NCBI GenBank assembly: GCA_000403475.2
Contig: KE159798.1
Coordinates: 294,182 to 358,181 of the forward strand
Direction: 5' to 3'
From: Lachnospiraceae bacterium MD308
GTDB taxonomy: Bacteria; Bacillota; Clostridia; Lachnospirales; Lachnospiraceae
DNA length: 64,000 bases
Made by a program: the position numbers and the translations under genes. Below, one piece after another: positions 24,099 to 33,544 of the stretch (its first letter is position 1; every line of letters starts with the position of its first letter). The notes beneath the pieces are model-generated. The model was given only the letters and a program-made list of their open reading frames with translations. It was not told the origin of the DNA and ran no database searches.

Positions 24099-24190
24099 AC
24101 TATTCCTAAATTATGCCCGGCATGGCATTTAAACTGTACAGCCCCCGGGAGACACCGGCTATAAAAACGCAGGCGGAAAGGAGAAGACAT

Positions 24191-24829
24191 ATGGAATTAA
24201 GAGAGGCTTTAGGAGAAGAGCTGTTTTCTAAGGTGGAGGCAAGGCTGACGGAGATTAACGGGGCGGACGACAGGAGAGAAAATCCCGTCCGGTATGTGGA
24301 TCTGTCAGAAGGCAGTTATGTGGGAAAGGAAAAGTACAGCCGCATGCAGACAGAATCGGAAGGGTACAAAAAGCAGCTGGAGGATGCGAATGAGCTTATC
24401 AAGTCTTATAAGGATACTAAGGATAAGGATATCGAGGGGCTCAAGCAGTCTGCAAAAGACTGGGAGACGAAGTACGCCGAGGAGACGAAGGCCCTCCAGG
24501 AGAAACTTACGGTTCAGGAAAGGACTTTTGCCGCAGAAAGATACCTGGACGGCCAGAAGATCAAGTCGCCTCTGTCAAGGAAGACGATCCTGAATGATTT
24601 CATGGCTCAGAACATGGAATTCAAGGATGGGAAGTTCATCGGCGCGGACGAGTATATGAAGGGTGTTCGTGAGCAGTACCCGGATGAGTTCCAGGCAGAC
24701 GAAGGCGCGAAACCCGAAAAGAAAATCTTCGTGCGGGGAACAAGCAACACGTATAAGCCGGCCACGAAGTCAGAGGAAGAGGCTTATCTTAAGAAAAAGT
24801 ACGGAAACAACAAATATTCAAAACAGTAA
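24191..24829 (+). CDS. Phage scaffolding protein
   Basis: The ATG at 24191 follows GAAAGGAGAAGACAT; 212 aa. Long charged coiled coil (YKKQLEDANELIKSYKDTKD, TKALQEKLTVQERTFAAERY) and a compact C-terminal region (SPLSRKTILNDFMAQNMEFK) match GP20/DUF4355-type scaffolds. It lies directly before the major capsid gene, the standard order, and assists procapsid assembly. Confidence 0.88.
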   Translation: MELREALGEELFSKVEARLTEINGADDRRENPVRYVDLSEGSYVGKEKYSRMQTESEGYKKQLEDANELIKSYKDTKDKDIEGLKQSAKDWETKYAEETKALQEKLTVQERTFAAERYLDGQKIKSPLSRKTILNDFMAQNMEFKDGKFIGADEYMKGVREQYPDEFQADEGAKPEKKIFVRGTSNTYKPATKSEEEAYLKKKYGNNKYSKQ

Positions 24830-24844
24830 AGGAGAGTAAAAACT

Positions 24845-25720
24845 ATGGAATATGGTGGATACAACGTAAATGAAAAATACAGCCCGATTATTGCGCCAAA
24901 TTTTTATTTTGACGCGGTTTTCCAGCCGGGGCTTACTTACAGCGACCAGTTTCAGGGGGACGCAACGGGAGCCGGCTCGGTAAAGGTGTTCCGCTTGGCG
25001 GCGAAGTCGGCAAAAGACCCGAAACCGCCCGCATCTGATTTCGACCACAGCAAGGCGAATAATGAGCTGATTCCGATTCAGCTCAATAACCTGCAGCAGG
25101 AATCCACAAAGATTTACAACGTGCAGGCGGAGGCAGTTCCCTACGATGCGGCGGATGCCCATCTGTCGCAGTCTACGCTGGTGTGCCGGGAAGGCTGGCA
25201 GCTGTCAGGTCTTGCATGCCTTGTCCATGAAGGCACTGCGATGGAGGATACGGCGGCGATTACGAAAACAAACATCATCAATAAGATCATTGCCGGGAGG
25301 AAAGCTATCCGCAAGCAGAAAGCGTCTGCAAATGTGGTCATGGCATCCGTGGAGACATACAGCACCATGCTGGAGGTTGCCGGGGATAAGTTCATTCCGG
25401 TGAAGAATGACGAGATTATCCGCACCGGGCAGATGGGTTATTACCTGGGGATGCTCTGGGTGGAATGCAACATGCTTGACCTCTCCACGGCGGCAAAGTA
25501 TTACGATTATACGGGAACACTCCAGACAGAAGATTTATCCAAGGTAGAGTACATCATGTACGACTGGCGGGGGCTGCATATCGTAGACCTTCTTGACATG
25601 GCGAGGCTCAAGGATTCCGAGAACTTCAACGGAACGTTGGCACAGGTGGAAATCTGTACGGGTTACCGCCTTGGCGATGCTAATTATGCTGTTGTAAAAA
25701 AACAGGAAGCAGCAAAATAG
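24845..25720 (+). CDS. Major capsid protein
   Basis: A 291-aa protein beginning MEYGGYNVNEKYSPIIAPNF, preceded by AAAGGAGAGTAAAAACT. The pattern (FRLAAKSAKDPKPPASDFDH; NVVMASVETYSTMLEVAGDK; RTGQMGYYLGMLWVECNMLD) is that of HK97-fold coat proteins of clostridial siphoviruses. It is encoded directly after the scaffold. Confidence 0.92.
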   Translation: MEYGGYNVNEKYSPIIAPNFYFDAVFQPGLTYSDQFQGDATGAGSVKVFRLAAKSAKDPKPPASDFDHSKANNELIPIQLNNLQQESTKIYNVQAEAVPYDAADAHLSQSTLVCREGWQLSGLACLVHEGTAMEDTAAITKTNIINKIIAGRKAIRKQKASANVVMASVETYSTMLEVAGDKFIPVKNDEIIRTGQMGYYLGMLWVECNMLDLSTAAKYYDYTGTLQTEDLSKVEYIMYDWRGLHIVDLLDMARLKDSENFNGTLAQVEICTGYRLGDANYAVVKKQEAAK

Positions 25721-25733
25721 GCGGTGATAACTG

Positions 25734-26132
25734 ATGATGGAATATGTAGATTACGCATACTACAAGGAGAGGGCTCACGGAAAAGACATTCCGGAGGAGG
25801 AGTTCCCGAAAGCAGCTCTGAAGGCGAGCATCTTCATTAAGTGTATCACCCATGGCCGAGTATCGGATTCATTCGAGGCGGATTATCCGCAGTATACAGA
25901 TGAGGTCAGGCTGGCAGCATGCGCGGCGGCAGAGGTGTTTTATGCGGCGGAGAAACGTTTGCGGGAACACGGCGGCCGGGAAGTCCAGTCTGAGAATAAT
26001 GACGGGTATTCCGTGACCTATGCGGATGCTGCGGAACCGGGAACGTCTTTAGGGGAGCAAAAGGCTCTCCAGGCAGTCCGGCCATATCTGATAGACACGG
26101 GGCTCATGTATTGCGGAGGGATGACGGGATGA
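25734..26132 (+). CDS. Head-tail connector (gp6-like) protein
   Basis: A 132-aa helical protein (MEYVDYAYYKERAHGKDIPE; AACAAAEVFYAAEKRLREHG; LGEQKALQAVRPYLIDTGLM). Size and position after the coat gene match adaptor proteins that bind the portal. Two adjacent ATG codons (25734, 25737) could start it. Confidence 0.82.
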   Translation: MMEYVDYAYYKERAHGKDIPEEEFPKAALKASIFIKCITHGRVSDSFEADYPQYTDEVRLAACAAAEVFYAAEKRLREHGGREVQSENNDGYSVTYADAAEPGTSLGEQKALQAVRPYLIDTGLMYCGGMTG

Positions 26133-26542
26133 TTACTAATGCAGACCTCACCATTTTCAATAAGCGTCGCATAGAAAAGGCCACAGGCCGCCCGGTCTAC
26201 TTCCGTACCTGGATTAAGGGTGTGAGTTTTTATACGGATCAGAAAGTAAGGGTGACGGAAGATGCGGGGGTTATATCCAAGGACATATATAAGGTCCGGA
26301 TTCCGGAAGATGCGGATACAGAGGGAAAACCGTATGTTGACGCTGAGAAATACAAGTCTATGACGGATGAGGAGGCAGCAGGATGCTGGACGATTGACAA
26401 TGACGACCTGTTCGGGAAAGGGCTGCTCCCGGAGTTTGAGAAGGAGGCGGATTTTTTAAGACGCCAGTATACCGGGAAGGTGGTTTCCTTTTCCGACAAC
26501 CAGAGGGGCGGCCTGCCCCACTTCAGGATTGGGGGCGTATAG
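26129..26542 (+). CDS. Head-closure protein (DUF6751-like)
   Basis: The ATG at 26129 overlaps the preceding stop (ATGA). The 137-aa product (MITNADLTIFNKRRIEKATG; IYKVRIPEDADTEGKPYVDA; VVSFSDNQRGGLPHFRIGGV) matches DUF6751-type proteins in this position of clostridial phages, a likely stopper or head-completion protein. Confidence 0.8.
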   Translation: MITNADLTIFNKRRIEKATGRPVYFRTWIKGVSFYTDQKVRVTEDAGVISKDIYKVRIPEDADTEGKPYVDAEKYKSMTDEEAAGCWTIDNDDLFGKGLLPEFEKEADFLRRQYTGKVVSFSDNQRGGLPHFRIGGV

Positions 26543-26543
26543 C

Positions 26544-26897
26544 ATGGGAAAGGTAAGGATTAAGATGGACCCAACACAGAAGATACTGCTGAAACGGTCG
26601 CTGAATGAGAGCGGGGGCGCCCAGAGGTTCTTTACCAGCGAAATGCAAAGAGTGATGCACCCGTATGTGCCGGTTCTGGAAAGTAAGTTGAGGGATTCAT
26701 CTGTTATTAAGGGAACATGCATTGAGTACAATACCCCCTATGCCCGCCGACAGTTCTACGAGAACCAGGGAAACGGGATCGAGGGCATGAACAACGGCGG
26801 CAGGGCAGGCTCACAATGGGCGCAGAGGGCATGGGCGGACAATGGGGATGCAGTAGTGGAATCCGTAGCGGATTATGTAGGAGGAAGAGCAAGGTGA
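26544..26897 (+). CDS. Minor capsid protein (neck/HK97 gp10-like)
   Basis: The ATG at 26544 gives 117 aa: MGKVRIKMDPTQKILLKRSL, VMHPYVPVLESKLRDSS and an ending RAWADNGDAVVESVADYVGG. This resembles Minor_capsid_2 proteins that link head and tail. Confidence 0.8.
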   Translation: MGKVRIKMDPTQKILLKRSLNESGGAQRFFTSEMQRVMHPYVPVLESKLRDSSVIKGTCIEYNTPYARRQFYENQGNGIEGMNNGGRAGSQWAQRAWADNGDAVVESVADYVGGRAR

Positions 26898-27334
26898 GCG
26901 TGATAGAAAGCATACGGGCATTCATTAACGGATGCCCGTATTTAGATGAGTTTGATGCGGCTGTAGGGGTGGAATATCTCCCGGAGGACGAGAAGTCCTA
27001 TATCATCGGGGCATCCATCACCGATAAGCCGGTGGTAAAAAGCTATATGAACGGCGATAAGGTCAAGCGGTCCAACTTTGTGTTCGCAAGCCGGGAATAT
27101 TTCGGCGCAGACAATGTTGAGAATATGGATGTGGCGGGCTTTTACGAGCATTTCTCGGAATGGCTTGAGGAGTGTGAGGCGAACGGGAAACTTCCCCAAT
27201 TGCCGGAAGGGAAAGAGGCACGGCATATCCGGGCGCTGACAAACGGTTATGTCTATAACCAGACGGAAACAAAGGCACAGTACCAGATACAGTGCCAGTT
27301 GATTTATTACCAGAAAAGAACAGGAGGAATATAA
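26894..27334 (+). CDS. Minor capsid / tail terminator protein
   Basis: GTG start at 26894 (GGAGGAAGAGCAAG upstream), overlapping the previous gene by 4 bases. The 146-aa product (SVIESIRAFINGCPYLDEFD; NFVFASREYFGADNVENMDV; YQIQCQLIYYQKRTG) fits Minor_capsid_3-type tail completion proteins. Confidence 0.78.
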   Translation: MSVIESIRAFINGCPYLDEFDAAVGVEYLPEDEKSYIIGASITDKPVVKSYMNGDKVKRSNFVFASREYFGADNVENMDVAGFYEHFSEWLEECEANGKLPQLPEGKEARHIRALTNGYVYNQTETKAQYQIQCQLIYYQKRTGGI

Positions 27335-27336
27335 AA

Positions 27337-27852
27337 ATGGGTGGAATTACAGGAAGGCATATGATAGGTGAGTATCTGAATACGACGCCGAAAGAGGAAA
27401 ACCCTACATGGGGAGTGATGGGAACCGGCTTTACCGAGGCAAATGAGGAGGTAAATGCGCAGACGGACTCCAAGAAGTACATCAATGATGCATCGGCTAC
27501 CGGCTCCGTGAAGAGTTATGAGTGGACGAAACCGATTGTGGCGGATCTTATTGAGGATGAGGGGGTCATTGCATACCTGACGGATATCGGGCGCCTCATG
27601 AAGACGGGCGGAGATTGTGAGACGGAACATGTATCTGTGCATTTCAACAAGCCGGTAACTGGGAAGGAAAATACATTCTATGCCAGAAAGATTGGAGTGT
27701 CTGTTGCAATCTCTTCCTTCTCTGATAATGATGGGGAGATGCAGATTGAAGGTGATCTGTTAGGGCGCGGAGATATTGTGGAGGGAGAGTTTGACACTAC
27801 TTCCAGAACCTTTACAAAGAGAATAAGCATTGCAGTGTTGCCGGAAAACTAA
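27337..27852 (+). CDS. Major tail (tube) protein
   Basis: A 171-aa beta-rich protein (MGGITGRHMIGEYLNTTPKE; VSVHFNKPVTGKENTFYARK; GDIVEGEFDTTSRTFTKRIS). Size and position before the tail assembly chaperones and tape measure identify it as the tube subunit. Confidence 0.85.
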   Translation: MGGITGRHMIGEYLNTTPKEENPTWGVMGTGFTEANEEVNAQTDSKKYINDASATGSVKSYEWTKPIVADLIEDEGVIAYLTDIGRLMKTGGDCETEHVSVHFNKPVTGKENTFYARKIGVSVAISSFSDNDGEMQIEGDLLGRGDIVEGEFDTTSRTFTKRISIAVLPEN

Positions 27853-27901
27853 AGAATTAATGGATATATAAAATCAGAAATTGAGGAAGAGGAGATCAGA
27901 T

Positions 27902-28258
27902 ATGTTTATATGGGAAAATAAGAAGTATCCGTTTGACATTATGGATGCGGATACGATGGCGGTGTTCGGTGAGGCGGAGCAGGAGCTTTGGGATTCACTT
28001 AGCAGCTATGAAGAGGAGCATGCGAAGAACGGGAGGATTGATGCAGAGGGCGTAAAGGCGGAATGCCGGATTATAGATGCATTTTTTGAAAATGTGTTCG
28101 GCGAGGGAAAGGCTGAGGAAATGTTTTGCGCGAAGTATAACTTAGCGGAGCGGACCAAGGCAGTGAAAAAGCTCTATAACTTAAGGAAGAGTCAGATGGA
28201 AGAGCACAATTCGAGGATTAAGGCGCTGAGCAGTCTCGTTTCCAAAGGTGATGCGTGA
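27902..28258 (+). CDS. Tail assembly chaperone-like protein
   Basis: The ATG at 27902 follows GAAGAGGAGATCAGAT; 118 aa, helical (MFIWENKKYPFDIMDADTMA; KKLYNLRKSQMEEHNSRIKA). It is the first of two small proteins between tube and tape measure genes, where gpG-like chaperones lie. Confidence 0.78.
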   Translation: MFIWENKKYPFDIMDADTMAVFGEAEQELWDSLSSYEEEHAKNGRIDAEGVKAECRIIDAFFENVFGEGKAEEMFCAKYNLAERTKAVKKLYNLRKSQMEEHNSRIKALSSLVSKGDA

Positions 28259-28923
28259 TGATGATTGAAAAGCCCCCGGCATCTGTGGAAGTCGGGGGCA
28301 TATTTTACGAGGTTAATACAGATTTTCGCACGATGGTAGAAATAGAGAATCTAATCGTAGATAAAAGTGTCACAGAGGAGCAGAGGGCATTTGCAAAAGA
28401 AATCATGCAGTATAACCCGGACTTTTCCTTTGAGGAAGCATGTGCCAACGCAAAGTACCATGAGGCGCTGACTCTTTTCTATAAGGGAGGCATCCCGGAA
28501 GACCTGGAAGGGGCGATAGAAAAGCTGGTCTGGTTCTACGGGTGCGGAAAACCCGGGATCAATGGGAATCAGGAGAAACCAGGGAAAAAGCCGCTTTATT
28601 CATATCGGCATGACTTTGACTATATCAATGCGGGGTTCATCCAAGATTATAAGCTGGATTTGCTTGAGGTGGAATCTCTGCACTGGTGGAAATTCGTAAG
28701 CCTGTTTAGCGCACTGCGGGATGACTGCAAGATCAGGGAGATCATGGGCTACCGTGGGGCGGACACGAAAGGCATGGATAAGGAGCAGAGGAAATTTGTA
28801 AAGGAGATGCAGAAACGGTATGCGCTCCCTGAGGATGAGTTGACAGCGGAAGAGGAGGAGCTTAAAAATAAGCTCCGGGAAGCGTTGCTCAATGGGGGAG
28901 ATGTGAGCAGGATATTAAAGTGA
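28258..28923 (+). CDS. Bacteriophage Gp15-like protein (tail assembly chaperone)
   Basis: Start codons overlap the upstream stop (GTGATGATG; 28258 or 28261). The 221-aa product has PPASVEVGGIFYEVNTDFRT, PLYSYRHDFDYINAGFIQDY and LDLLEVESLHWWKFVSLFSA, the signature of Phage_Gp15. It precedes the tape measure gene and probably chaperones it. Confidence 0.9.
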   Translation: MMIEKPPASVEVGGIFYEVNTDFRTMVEIENLIVDKSVTEEQRAFAKEIMQYNPDFSFEEACANAKYHEALTLFYKGGIPEDLEGAIEKLVWFYGCGKPGINGNQEKPGKKPLYSYRHDFDYINAGFIQDYKLDLLEVESLHWWKFVSLFSALRDDCKIREIMGYRGADTKGMDKEQRKFVKEMQKRYALPEDELTAEEEELKNKLREALLNGGDVSRILK

Positions 28924-28936
28924 GGTGAAATCATAT

Positions 28937-31900
28937 ATGGCGGACGGAAGCGTTGTAATCGAAACAGACCTTGACAATAGCGGGGTCAAATCTGGTCTGA
29001 GTAGGTTGAAGGGAACGGTTGCCAAAGGCGTTGCAGCGTTAGGGATTGGGACCATGTTTAAGAAGGCTGTTGATGTCGGCAGCAGCTTTGAATCTGCGAT
29101 GAGCGAGGTGAAGGCAATCTCAGGGGCTACCGGGGAGAATTTTGAAAAGCTGACGGACAAGGCAAAGGAGATGGGTGCGACGACAAAGTTCAGCGCCACG
29201 GAGAGCGCCGAGGCTCTGAAATACATGGCAATGGCAGGATGGGAAACAGAGCAGATGACGGACGGGCTGGCAGGTGTCATGAACCTTGCTGCCGCGTCAG
29301 GAGAGAACCTTGGAACGGTGTCGGATATCGTCACAGACGCGATGACAGCGTTCGGCCTGGAGGCAAAAGAAAGTTCTCATTTTGCGGATGTGTTGGCGAA
29401 AGCGTCCAGCAGCTCTAATACAAACGTGGGGTTGATGGGCGAGACCTTCAAATATGTTGCCCCCATCGCCGGAGCCATGAAATATTCCATAGAAGATACA
29501 GCTACGGCCATCGGGCTTATGGCTAATGCTGGGATTAAAGGGGGAGAGGCAGGAACTGCCCTGCGCTCCATGCTGACCAGGCTGGTAAAGCCGCCTAAGG
29601 AGGCAGCAGAGGCACTTGATGGCCTTGGAATCAGCGCGAAGAATTCAGACGGCAGCATGAAACCACTGCGGGAAGTGCTGGGAGACCTCCGGGAAAAATT
29701 TGCGGGTCTTGATGACAGTCAGAAAGCACAGTATGCTGCAAGCATCGCGGGCCAGGAGGCCATGTCAGGACTTTTGGCGATTGTAAACACCAGCGACAAA
29801 GATTTTGAGAAACTGACCAAGTCGATTGACAACTCAAAAGATGCCGCGAAAAAACAGGCAGACACCATGAACAATAACCTGAAGGGCGCAATGTATGAGC
29901 TTGGTTCTGCGGCAGAGGCAGTTGGGATAGAAATCTATGATGGATTTAAAAAGCCGTTAAAGAAAACGGTGAAGGAGGGTGCAAAGCAGATCCGGGGGTT
30001 GGCAACGGCAATCAAGGAGAATGGGATTGAGTCCATTGTGCCGGAAGAAGTGTTGAATGGCGTCAAGAATCTGGGCAGCATTGCAAAGACTGTCGGCGGG
30101 GGCGGCATAAAAGTGCTGTCTCAGGGCGTGAAGGGGCTTGCGGATAACCTGAATATAGTTATTCCGCTAACTACCACTATATTGGGAGCTATGGCGGGTT
30201 ACAAAGCGTTTATTATAGCATCAAAAGGCGTTGCAGCTTTAACGACAGCATATAAAGCACTTCAAGCAATGGAAGCGGCAAATGCAATCACTTTAGTTGC
30301 TCAGGAAGGTGGTTTGACTTTATTACAGACAACTGTAGGCATATTTACAGGAAAAGTATCTTTAGCAACAGCAGCAACAGGGGCATTTAATACTGCGTGT
30401 ACTGCCCTTGGTGGTCCTGTCGGGGTGGCGGTGGTAGCTATCGGGGCTTTGGTGGCCGGATTGGGCGCATATGCTCTGACCCAGGACCGCAGCATACTGA
30501 AGGAGGAGACGCTGCGTGACAAGCTCCGGAAATCAGCGGAGGAGCAGAAAGAGTATTTAAAGTCAGTAAAAGAAAATAAGAAGGCAAGGGAAGAGTCAGT
30601 AGAATCTACTAGAATAGAAGGGAAACAGGCGGACTTTTTGGCAGCGAAGCTTAATGAGCTTACGTCGGTGGAAAATAAAAGCGCTGGCCAGAAAGAGCAG
30701 ATTAAATCAATCGTAGAAAAGCTGAATGGGTTACTTCCAGACTTAGGGCTTGCATACGACGAAGAAAAAGATAAGCTGAACAAGTCAACGGATGCTATCA
30801 AGAAGAACATAGCAGCTCAAAAAGAATTGGCAATGGCAAAGGCCTACGGGACTCAGGTGGAAGGTATTGCTAAGGATATCATCAAGACGGAGGATAAGCT
30901 TGCTGAGGCTCAAGAAAGGCAGATAAAAGCAACAGCAGAACTGGAAAAAGCCAATAAAGCTGTAGAGAAGGCGCAGAGCGATAAGAGCGTGGCTCCGCGG
31001 GATAATATACAGCTTCAGGTTGCCCTAGAGAATCAGAGGCAGATGAACGAGGCATATAACGCCGCTGAAGAACAGGTAAAGAAATACCAGCAGAGCCTGA
31101 CAGACCTGAATGTAGAGTTGGAAACGGCGGAAAACCGGCAGGTAGGGGAAACGAACTATGCGGAATTCCTTGGCGGTATTGATAAGATCTGCGAAGAGGC
31201 GAAGATAAAAGCGAGAGATATTCCTGACTCGGTGCAGCAGGGCATGAAAGAGGGCCTATATGCCGCTCCGATGACCGGGGAGGAGCTTAACGCCCTTATC
31301 GATCTGGATGGCTTAGTGCAGGAAGCACAGGCAGATGGAACGAAAGTGCCGGCAGCAGTTGCACAGGGAATCCAGTCCGGGAAATATGCGCTTCCGGCAA
31401 GCGTAGATCAGATGAAAGCTTTGATTAAACTTGATGAGATTCAGAATATGTCTTTGCAGTCCGGTGTGAAGATTCCAAGCAATTTATCAAAAGGTATTGC
31501 ATCCGGAAAGACAAAACCAGCAAGTGCGATAAAGCAGATGGAGGCACTGGTCACATTTGACCAGTTGGTAACAGAATCAGGGCTAGCTGGAAGTGAAGCA
31601 GTACAGAAGCTTGTTTCTGCTGTAAATTCAGGGAGGATGAAACCCGCAGAGGCAGTGAAACAGATGAATGCCTTGGTAGAAAAGGAATCGACGCAGGGGC
31701 TGGGAAAGGCAGCCGACGAGGGCGGAGAAGAATACTCAAAGGGTCTGGATTCGAAGAAAGGCACAGTAACTAAAGGCGGAAAAGAATTATCATCTGCGGC
31801 AGAAAAGGGAGCAAAAAGCATATCCTTTAAGCCGGTTGGAACTTTTATAGGTTCTGGAATAGAAACTGGATTGATATCGATGATTCCAGCGATACAAGCA

Positions 31901-33544
31901 GCAGCACGACGCGCTGTAAAAGCGGCGAAAGATTCGGCAAATGACGAGGGTGACATCCATTCCCCGTCCCGTGTGTTCCGGGATGAAGTGGGGAAATTCC
32001 TTTCTCTTGGAATGGCAGCCGGTATTGAGATGTATACGGGTGAAGTAGAGGATGCATCACGGAGCATGGCACGAGCCTCTCTGGAGGCAACAACAGATGA
32101 GCTGGACATTCATTCACCTTCTAAAAAATTCAAAAGTATTGTAGGGGTCAATATTCCAAAGGGGATTGCAGCGGGTGTGAATGTAGCGAAAGCAGAGCTG
32201 GTTGCCGAAATGAGAAAAACTATGGCGGAAGTGCTTGATACTGCAAAGAATGCAGCCCGGGAAGGGAAATATTCTCAGATTGGAAACGACTTGGTGAGCG
32301 GCTTATCAGATTCTTTGAATACAGCAAAGACCAGAGGCTCCAACAGTATGCAGGAGGCTATTGATAAGCAGTATGAAGCGCTGACAGCAGCACATGCGAA
32401 GAAAGAGAATAAAATAGAGAACGATATAAACAAGACCAAGAGTAAGAAGGAAAAGAAAAGGTTAAAGAAAAAGTTGGCGAAACTAAAGGCTGCCAATAAA
32501 AAGGAAGCGGCTCAACTTCAGGAGGCAGGGGAGAAGGTAGCTAATGCATTTAACACTGCTTTCGAAAAGGAGTCAGAACGACTGACCCAAATAGCACAAC
32601 AACAGATCCAAGAGCTGTCAGAGAAGTATCAAAAAGAATATGACCGCATCGAGGGCTTACGGGACAGCCTGAAAAATAAACAACAGTCGTGGGGAAATAT
32701 ATATGACCTTAAGCAGAACATTTACGATATTGAAAAGTACCAGAAGCATCTGAAAGGACTTGAAAAGAAGATACCGGAATCCATGATGGAAAGGATTCTC
32801 GGGATGAATGTGGATGAAGCATCGGCTTATATGGACTGGTTTCAGTCCATGTCAGAGGAGCAGCAGAGGGCGTATATTGCAAACTGGAACAAGCAGCAGT
32901 CTATGTCAGAGATATTTTCTAACAATTTTTTCGCAGAGGATTTTGCAAGAATTGAAGGAGAGTACCAGGCCGAGCTTAAGAAGGCGACAGATAATCTCCA
33001 AAAACAGATTCAGCAGGCCGGTGTTAATATCACAAAGGGGCTGACGGCGGGGATAGAATCCGAGACACGCAGTGCCAGCAAGGCAATAAAAAACTTGTGT
33101 CAGAAACTGATTAAAACGGCTAAAAAACAGCTCGGGATTAAATCGCCTTCCCGTGAGTTTGCAGAGATTGGAAAGTATGACATCTTAGGTGTAGAAAAAG
33201 GGCATGAGAAGGAGGCAAAAAAGCTTTACCGGCAGATGGAGGATGTGTCTGAGACGATGGCAGAGAGATTTGCCAGAACTAGATTGAATATTCCGGAGAT
33301 TCAGAGCCGTATGCAGACAGCGGTACAAAAGCAGATGGGGAGGATAACGGCAAATGTCCAGACACCGCAGATTCGACAGAGCGCAGCCAATGAGATGAAT
33401 ACAGAACGTATCGTATATGCAGGGCCGGATAAAATAGAAGTGCCGGTTATCCTTGACGGTAGAGAAGTGGCAAGGGGTACGGTTCCTTTTATGGACCAAT
33501 TTCTGAATGATATCGTAAATCGCAGGTTGAGAGGAGGCGTGTGA
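28937..33544 (+). CDS. Tail tape measure protein
   Basis: About 1535 aa from the ATG at 28937. The N-terminal TP901 domain (SSFESAMSEVKAISGATGEN; LMANAGIKGGEAGTALRSML) is followed by a hydrophobic region (about 410-530) and long coiled coils (about 530-740 and 1160-1290). Residues about 790-920 hold related units of about 36 residues (P-x-x-V-x-Q-G-I-Q/A-S-G-K pattern with DQMKALI/KQMEALV). IHSPSRVFRDEVGKF-type motifs recur three times. Its length sets tail length. AT-rich patches near 30140-30420 suggest mosaic exchange. Confidence 0.95.
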   Translation: MADGSVVIETDLDNSGVKSGLSRLKGTVAKGVAALGIGTMFKKAVDVGSSFESAMSEVKAISGATGENFEKLTDKAKEMGATTKFSATESAEALKYMAMAGWETEQMTDGLAGVMNLAAASGENLGTVSDIVTDAMTAFGLEAKESSHFADVLAKASSSSNTNVGLMGETFKYVAPIAGAMKYSIEDTATAIGLMANAGIKGGEAGTALRSMLTRLVKPPKEAAEALDGLGISAKNSDGSMKPLREVLGDLREKFAGLDDSQKAQYAASIAGQEAMSGLLAIVNTSDKDFEKLTKSIDNSKDAAKKQADTMNNNLKGAMYELGSAAEAVGIEIYDGFKKPLKKTVKEGAKQIRGLATAIKENGIESIVPEEVLNGVKNLGSIAKTVGGGGIKVLSQGVKGLADNLNIVIPLTTTILGAMAGYKAFIIASKGVAALTTAYKALQAMEAANAITLVAQEGGLTLLQTTVGIFTGKVSLATAATGAFNTACTALGGPVGVAVVAIGALVAGLGAYALTQDRSILKEETLRDKLRKSAEEQKEYLKSVKENKKAREESVESTRIEGKQADFLAAKLNELTSVENKSAGQKEQIKSIVEKLNGLLPDLGLAYDEEKDKLNKSTDAIKKNIAAQKELAMAKAYGTQVEGIAKDIIKTEDKLAEAQERQIKATAELEKANKAVEKAQSDKSVAPRDNIQLQVALENQRQMNEAYNAAEEQVKKYQQSLTDLNVELETAENRQVGETNYAEFLGGIDKICEEAKIKARDIPDSVQQGMKEGLYAAPMTGEELNALIDLDGLVQEAQADGTKVPAAVAQGIQSGKYALPASVDQMKALIKLDEIQNMSLQSGVKIPSNLSKGIASGKTKPASAIKQMEALVTFDQLVTESGLAGSEAVQKLVSAVNSGRMKPAEAVKQMNALVEKESTQGLGKAADEGGEEYSKGLDSKKGTVTKGGKELSSAAEKGAKSISFKPVGTFIGSGIETGLISMIPAIQAAARRAVKAAKDSANDEGDIHSPSRVFRDEVGKFLSLGMAAGIEMYTGEVEDASRSMARASLEATTDELDIHSPSKKFKSIVGVNIPKGIAAGVNVAKAELVAEMRKTMAEVLDTAKNAAREGKYSQIGNDLVSGLSDSLNTAKTRGSNSMQEAIDKQYEALTAAHAKKENKIENDINKTKSKKEKKRLKKKLAKLKAANKKEAAQLQEAGEKVANAFNTAFEKESERLTQIAQQQIQELSEKYQKEYDRIEGLRDSLKNKQQSWGNIYDLKQNIYDIEKYQKHLKGLEKKIPESMMERILGMNVDEASAYMDWFQSMSEEQQRAYIANWNKQQSMSEIFSNNFFAEDFARIEGEYQAELKKATDNLQKQIQQAGVNITKGLTAGIESETRSASKAIKNLCQKLIKTAKKQLGIKSPSREFAEIGKYDILGVEKGHEKEAKKLYRQMEDVSETMAERFARTRLNIPEIQSRMQTAVQKQMGRITANVQTPQIRQSAANEMNTERIVYAGPDKIEVPVILDGREVARGTVPFMDQFLNDIVNRRLRGGV

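Noticed and set aside
28915..31800. Minus-strand frames of 90-220 codons inside the tape measure gene
   Set aside because: Their Leu/Ser/Phe-rich composition mirrors the coding strand of a helical protein; there are no start signals.
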